Shown here: one piece after another, positions 59,899-64,000 of the stretch | Layout of the letters: every line of letters starts with the position of its first letter | How positions within the stretch are numbered: the stretch's first letter is position 1 | Translations under genes and position numbers: made by a program | Notes under the pieces: generated by a model | Told to the model about the DNA's origin: nothing | Database searches by the model: none | Seen by the model: the letters and a program-made list of their open reading frames with translations, nothing else | Assembly: GCA_017744515.1 (NCBI GenBank) | Contig: JAGIBF010000028.1 | Span: 1-64,000, forward strand | Direction: 5' to 3' | Source of the DNA: Niastella sp. | GTDB lineage: Bacteria; Bacteroidota; Bacteroidia; Chitinophagales; Chitinophagaceae | DNA: 64,000 nucleotides

Positions 59899-59915
59899 AC
59901 TTTGTATTACAAAGT
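59899..59915. promoter_or_regulatory. Candidate operator ACTTTGTA-T-TACAAAGT before the membrane gene
   Basis: Perfect 8+1+8 palindrome 8 bp upstream of the ATG at 59891. It overlaps a promoter-like sequence on the minus strand (TTG at 59940-59938, about 21 bp, TACTTTG at 59916-59910, one base short of consensus), so a bound protein would block it. Confidence 0.72.
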
Positions 59916-60035
59916 AGGTGCAAATAATCCATATTTGCAAACTTTTCTCGCGATATCCCTGTTTTTTGATGTTTTTAACACTATGGGATAGGGGTCTTAA
60001 TCGTATTTTTGGTCATTAGTGTACAAATAGCGCAC

Positions 60036-62549
60036 GTGAAGAAATTTTTACTGAGTATAGCCAGGCTTTGTTGCTGCTTATTAGTGTTTCAGGCCTCACA
60101 AGGCCAAACCAAGATCCTGCGGGGGGTTATCAAAGACGCCCACAGTGATGAACGTATCCCTTTCGCTTCCATGGAATTCCGGATAGCTGGCACCGGTAAA
60201 TTGAGTGATTCTGCCGGCACTTTCTCCTTCCGTTTTGATCAATGGCCTTCAGATACTATCAAGATCACTTATGTAGGTTACCAGGATTTTTTGTTGGCGA
60301 TCGACTCCAACCTTGTTAAAAGAGCTAAAGACAACATCATAGACCTCAGCATTTTGCTGGAAAGGGGTAAGATCACCTCTGAAGTAGTGGTACGGCAAAA
60401 GATCGACCGCGGGTTGCTGATGTGGAAGCGCATTGTGCGCAACAAGCCGCGGAATGACCGTTACCGGTTTGACAATTTCTCCTATGAATTGTACAACAAA
60501 CTGGAGGTCGATATTAAGAATATCAAGAAGGAGAAATGGCAAAACCTGCCTTTTGTCAAGAAGTTCAATTTCGTACTGAATAATATCGATACTACTGAAG
60601 AGGGCAATACATTCCTGCCTATTTACCTCACAGAGGCTATCTCAGATTATTACTACCAGAAGTCGCCCCGCAGGCGGCGTGAAGTGTTCCAGGGCACCAA
60701 GACAATGGGCATGAACAATGAAAGTGTATCGCGCTTCCTGGGTGGTATGGACCAGAATATCAATTTTTACAGCAATTTCATTCCAGTATTCGATAAGTCG
60801 TTTGTTAGTCCTATCAGTGATAACGGTGATAATTATTACCGTTACAAGGTGCTGGATACTCAAATGGTAAATGGCCGCCGCCTCATCCATATGTCTTTTA
60901 CACCTAAGCGAAGGGGTGAAAATACTTTTGAAGGTGATTGCTGGGCGCATGATACTACCTGGGCTATCCAAAAGATGAACCTCCGGCTTTCGAAGGATGC
61001 GAATATCAATTTCGTAGATAAACTGAGTCTTATCCAGGAGTTTTCCCTGATCGATGATAGCACCTGGTTCCTTACGCGCGATAAGTTTGTAGTAGATTTA
61101 TCGTTCAGCGGAGAGAAAGCGCTTTCGGCTATTGGCAGGAAGGGCACCACCTACAGGAATATCAAGGTAAATGATGCCTCGGTAGTGACCGAGCTGAGTA
61201 AGAACAAGCTGCTGGAAGAAACCATTTTGCCTCCTACGGCTCAACAGGCGCCCGATTCTTTCTGGGCAGGATCGCGCCATGAAGAGTTGACTACAACGGA
61301 ACAGAAGATCTATCAGACCATCGATACGCTGCTGAAGATGCCTTCTTTCAAGCGGACTGCCCGCACGCTTAATTTCATTGGCAGCGGCTACATGAATATC
61401 GGCAATTACGAGATCGGCCCCTGGTTTAACTGGATCACCGGCAATCAGCAGGAGGGTTTCAGGACCCGTTTTGACCTGGCTACCAACCGGCATTTCAGCA
61501 AAAAGTTCTTGTTTCATGGCTATCTCGCTTATGGCTTTACAGATCAGAAATTCAAGTATCAGCTGGATGGGATGTATCTTTTCAATAAGAATCCCCGTAC
61601 ATATATCACTGTTTCTCATAAACGCGATTTCGACCGGGGCCAGCAGTATTACGACGAGATCACACAGGATAATATCTTCGCGCTGGCCATCCGCAAGAGT
61701 GGCGTGCCTATCAAGTTCCTGATGGTTGAAGAAACCAAGGTCGATCTGTTTGGTTCTACCAAATCGGGCTTCTCTGTTACGCTCAGTGGTAATCACAAGA
61801 ATTTCAACCCGGTAGCTAATATTCCGTATAAAAAGCTCTTTGTAGATGACAAGGGTGATTCTTCTATCTCAACGACTGAAGCTTCTATCCGCATCCGGTA
61901 TGCTTATCTGGAAAAGTTTCTTGAAACTACTTTCAACCGGTATAGCCTGGGCAGTGATTATCCTATTGCCGAGATCCGCTATACAAGGGGATTGAATGGT
62001 GTGCTGGATGGCAAATACGATTATCATAAGCTGAGTGCCAGTATTTCGGATTATTCCAAGATACCGCCTTTTGGCATGTTGTATTTCAATGTATTTGCCG
62101 GACGTACCTGGGGCAAGCTGCCTTATACGCTGCTGGATGTAGCACCGGGTAATGAGATCTACTATTATAACAAGTATGCTTTCAATCTTATGAACCGGTT
62201 TGAATACCTGCACGACCGTTATGCCGGCGTCAACATCGAGCATAATATCGGCAATGGCCTGTTCCGTTTTATCCCGCTGACACGAAAGCTGAAGTTCCGC
62301 CAGTTCTGGACTGTCAAGGCGCTGATAGGCAGCCTGAGTGATGAGAACAGGGATTATAATATGCCAGCCGGCTCAGATTATAAGTTTGAATCGCTGAATG
62401 GCAAGACTTATGTAGAAGTAGGTACGGGTGTTGACAATATCTTCAAACTGTTCCGGGTAGATTTTATCTGGCGTGTAGCTCCTACTCCGCTACCTCCTGA
62501 GAAAGTAAAACGTTTTGGTGTGTTCGCCAGCTTTAGATTGGCGTTCTAA
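60036..62549 (+). CDS. DUF5686 outer-membrane protein with carboxypeptidase-regulatory N-domain
   Basis: 837 residues from the GTG at 60036, which puts the signal peptide (VKKFLLSIARLCC...ASQGQ) at the N-terminus; a TTG at 60009 is the alternative. Residues about 25-115 are a CarboxypepD_reg-like domain (LRGVIKDAHSDERIPFASMEFR ... YVGYQDFLL). The remainder is DUF5686, an outer-membrane barrel of unknown function in Bacteroidota (KTMGMNNESVSRFLGG, ARTLNFIGSGYMNIGNYEIGPWFNWIT, C-terminal FGVFASFRLAF). Monocistronic; divergent from the exosortase cluster. Confidence 0.88.
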   Translation: MKKFLLSIARLCCCLLVFQASQGQTKILRGVIKDAHSDERIPFASMEFRIAGTGKLSDSAGTFSFRFDQWPSDTIKITYVGYQDFLLAIDSNLVKRAKDNIIDLSILLERGKITSEVVVRQKIDRGLLMWKRIVRNKPRNDRYRFDNFSYELYNKLEVDIKNIKKEKWQNLPFVKKFNFVLNNIDTTEEGNTFLPIYLTEAISDYYYQKSPRRRREVFQGTKTMGMNNESVSRFLGGMDQNINFYSNFIPVFDKSFVSPISDNGDNYYRYKVLDTQMVNGRRLIHMSFTPKRRGENTFEGDCWAHDTTWAIQKMNLRLSKDANINFVDKLSLIQEFSLIDDSTWFLTRDKFVVDLSFSGEKALSAIGRKGTTYRNIKVNDASVVTELSKNKLLEETILPPTAQQAPDSFWAGSRHEELTTTEQKIYQTIDTLLKMPSFKRTARTLNFIGSGYMNIGNYEIGPWFNWITGNQQEGFRTRFDLATNRHFSKKFLFHGYLAYGFTDQKFKYQLDGMYLFNKNPRTYITVSHKRDFDRGQQYYDEITQDNIFALAIRKSGVPIKFLMVEETKVDLFGSTKSGFSVTLSGNHKNFNPVANIPYKKLFVDDKGDSSISTTEASIRIRYAYLEKFLETTFNRYSLGSDYPIAEIRYTRGLNGVLDGKYDYHKLSASISDYSKIPPFGMLYFNVFAGRTWGKLPYTLLDVAPGNEIYYYNKYAFNLMNRFEYLHDRYAGVNIEHNIGNGLFRFIPLTRKLKFRQFWTVKALIGSLSDENRDYNMPAGSDYKFESLNGKTYVEVGTGVDNIFKLFRVDFIWRVAPTPLPPEKVKRFGVFASFRLAF

Positions 62550-62570
62550 TAGAAGTCCCTTGCTTAGTTG

Positions 62571-62668
62571 GCAGATTTCTCACTCCGCTATCGCTACGTT
62601 CGAAATGACAGAGAGGGGGAGTTTCATTCTAAATGACAAAGAAGGAAGTGTTTCATTCTAAATGACAA
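62571..62668. repeat. Dispersed repeat TCACTCCGCTATCGCTACGTT copy 2, plus duplicated TTTCATTCTAAATGACAA
   Basis: Main unit 62571-62610; then TTTCATTCTAAATGACAA at 62622-62639 and again at 62651-62668. All units end in AAATGACA. Confidence 0.78.
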
Positions 62669-62679
62669 GGCTAATAATA

Positions 62680-62715
62680 AAACAGGCCTGTAACGCTATC
62701 GTTACGGGCCTGTTT
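62680..62715. terminator. Terminator at the end of the PHP/T9SS gene
   Basis: 16-bp stem AAACAGGCCTGTAACG/CGTTACGGGCCTGTTT with one G-U pair, loop CTAT. It serves the minus-strand gene and possibly also the DUF5686 gene. Confidence 0.85.
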
Positions 62716-62732
62716 GTTGATGTATCAGCAAC

Positions 62733-64000
62733 TTATTTTACGATGATCTTCTCGGTCTTTGTCATGTCGTTGCCTGCGATCTTCAGCAGGTAGACTCCTT
62801 TGGCCAGGTTGTTAACTGGTAACCGAACGGTTTGGTTGTTGGCTGCAGGCAGGTTGCGCTGCTGCAACAAACGTCCATTGAGATCGGTGAGCTGGATAAG
62901 GAGTGGCGCGTGGTTGTTTTGGATGTTGATGGTCAGTGACTCTGTAGCCGGGTTAGGACCGTAGGTGAGGTAGAAGTTTTGTCCTATCGTCACTTTCACA
63001 ATACCGGATGTTGTTTTTCTTTCATCAAGGTCTACCTGTTGCAAGCGGTAGTAGTTGTTTCCTGCGAATGGCTGTGCATCGGCAAATGTGTAGTTGATTG
63101 GTCTGTTGGAATTGCCAGCTGCTTTCACATTGCCAATGGCTGTGAAGTTGACCCCATCATTGCTTCTTTCTACAATGAACTCTTTGCTATTGCTTTCCTG
63201 TGCAGTAGTCCAGGTAAGGTTCACTTTATTGTTTGATTCATCATACTTCGCGCGGAATGCTGTAAGGGTTACCGGCAGTGTCACATCGTTGCGGGTATAC
63301 CAGATCGCGGATGTTACTGCTCTGTTGCCATCTTCCTGGGTAACGATGGCGTAGTAATACCAGGTTGTGTTGTTGGGCTGGATGTTTTCCACATCACTGG
63401 CGCCGAAAGTGAATGAGCTTGTAGTGTAAGTTTTCACTGGTGTAGCAGGTACAGTGCCTCCTACTGCACCTCCCCACAATTGGATGGAGGTTACTGCTTC
63501 TCCGTCGAGGTCGGTAACTACCATTGATAATTGTGGTACGCCTGCGCTGCTTACCTGGCTTCCCATGGGGTGCGTGCCGCCGTTCTTGAAGTCTATGCGC
63601 ATGTTACAATCCTGTGATGCATAGTAGCGCATGGAGCGTATAGACTCCATGAGTGCTTCTCTGCTTTTGGCAGGGCTCAGTACTACCATCCGGTTGCTGT
63701 TGGAAGTACCGAATGTCATCTTGTGGTTGTCCTGGTCCATTTGAGGGGCCAGGCGATATCCTCTCGACAGCATGGTGCGGTAATAGCTGAGGTAGGCAAG
63801 GCTTGACGGGAAGTCGTTGTAGGTAGTGGATGTGGATGAAGCCGGACCGCTTTCAACGGCCTGACCTACTATGGCTGCATCAGCTGTTGCATTGTAGCCA
63901 GAAGCCAGGTTGCTGTAGTCGCCTGAGTTAGGGTGGGCCAATGTGGCAAATGCACCGCTGCGTGCGTTGACAGCATTCCACAGTGCGGCATAGTCGTTTT
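62733..64000 (-). CDS. PHP/CehA-like metal-dependent phosphoesterase domain with T9SS sorting domain (5' end outside window)
   Basis: The reading frame is open past base 64000, so the N-terminus is missing; a TTG near 63940 is internal. The visible start reads NDYAALWNAV...LAHPNSGDYSNL, with the later metal or active-site segment APQMDQDNHKMTFG and then VVLSPAKSREALMESIRSMRYYASQDCN, the pattern of CehA/McbA-type PHP-fold hydrolases. After it come a beta-sandwich (about 140-210), a module starting LPVTLTAFRA and containing NLTWTTAQESNSKEFIVERS, and a T9SS type A sorting domain (LAKGVYLLKI...IIVK). A surface phosphoesterase is likely. Confidence 0.82.
   Translation of the reverse strand, partial: NDYAALWNAVNARSGAFATLAHPNSGDYSNLASGYNATADAAIVGQAVESGPASSTSTTYNDFPSSLAYLSYYRTMLSRGYRLAPQMDQDNHKMTFGTSNSNRMVVLSPAKSREALMESIRSMRYYASQDCNMRIDFKNGGTHPMGSQVSSAGVPQLSMVVTDLDGEAVTSIQLWGGAVGGTVPATPVKTYTTSSFTFGASDVENIQPNNTTWYYYAIVTQEDGNRAVTSAIWYTRNDVTLPVTLTAFRAKYDESNNKVNLTWTTAQESNSKEFIVERSNDGVNFTAIGNVKAAGNSNRPINYTFADAQPFAGNNYYRLQQVDLDERKTTSGIVKVTIGQNFYLTYGPNPATESLTINIQNNHAPLLIQLTDLNGRLLQQRNLPAANNQTVRLPVNNLAKGVYLLKIAGNDMTKTEKIIVK

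Overview
The window is a chromosomal segment of a Bacteroidota bacterium, most likely of the Chitinophagaceae/Chitinophagia. The basis is: many secreted proteins with C-terminal type IX secretion (T9SS, Por) sorting domains; a TonB-dependent receptor with a carboxypeptidase-regulatory N-domain; DUF5686; M56 peptidases fused to receptor-plug-like domains; an exosortase N locus; and promoters of the Bacteroidota form TTG-N18-20-TAnnTTTG. I see no rRNA, tRNA, CRISPR array, insertion sequence or prophage. The content is ordinary chromosome with housekeeping islands and lineage-specific envelope genes.

Layout. 1-6 kb: 3' part of der, a small lipoprotein and two large T9SS cargo proteins. 6-9 kb (minus): accC, accB and efp; the EF-P has an unusual modification loop. 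9-13 kb (minus): a BlaI-type repressor followed by two M56 sensor-peptidase-like membrane proteins, with a double palindromic operator in front. 13-15 kb: a thioredoxin-like protein, malate dehydrogenase and a DUF4870 protein. 15-20 kb (minus): two T9SS cargo proteins, one with DUF11 repeats and one an M14 carboxypeptidase. 20.9-24.2 kb: TonB receptor, 2TM protein and a periplasmic protein. 24.3-25.8 kb: two tandem paralogous membrane proteins with a winged-helix regulator. 26-27.4 kb: another T9SS protein. 27.9-29.6 kb: ABC-2 transporter. 29.8-30.4 kb: a secreted coiled-coil protein with a paralogue at 44 kb. 30.4-32.4 kb (minus): a lipid A-type acyltransferase and a fatty-acid desaturase. 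32.6-36 kb: Gfo/Idh oxidoreductase, SUMF1-like protein and a TIM-barrel isomerase. 36-39.6 kb: LolA-like protein, pdxA, rsmA and a GNAT. 40-42.4 kb: acpP-fabF-rnc. 42.7-43.9 kb: protoglobin and a MarR regulator with four cysteines in its tail. 44-47.5 kb: coiled-coil protein, flippase and MBL hydrolase. 47.5-51 kb: a 1172-residue envelope protein. 51.2-59.9 kb (minus): a long run of membrane genes centred on exosortase N and its VIT-domain partner. 60-62.5 kb: DUF5686 protein. Right edge: a PHP-domain T9SS protein cut by the window end.

The most interesting system is the exosortase N cluster. A 470-residue exosortase with intact Cys185/Arg236/His252 overlaps by 4 bp an 839-residue VIT-domain protein that ends in a PEP-type tripartite sorting tail. 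Upstream lie a small winged-helix regulator and a membrane protein. A shared palindrome built on CTTTGTA-T-TACAAAG stands before both the membrane gene and the VIT gene, which suggests a self-contained, locally regulated sorting system. Other items worth checking are the Arg32 EF-P loop, the envelope protein with a metal-ligand-less peptidase-like N-domain and an Omp85-like end, a 132-bp array with an exact 11-bp period, a 50-bp perfect palindrome, and several families of dispersed intergenic repeats.
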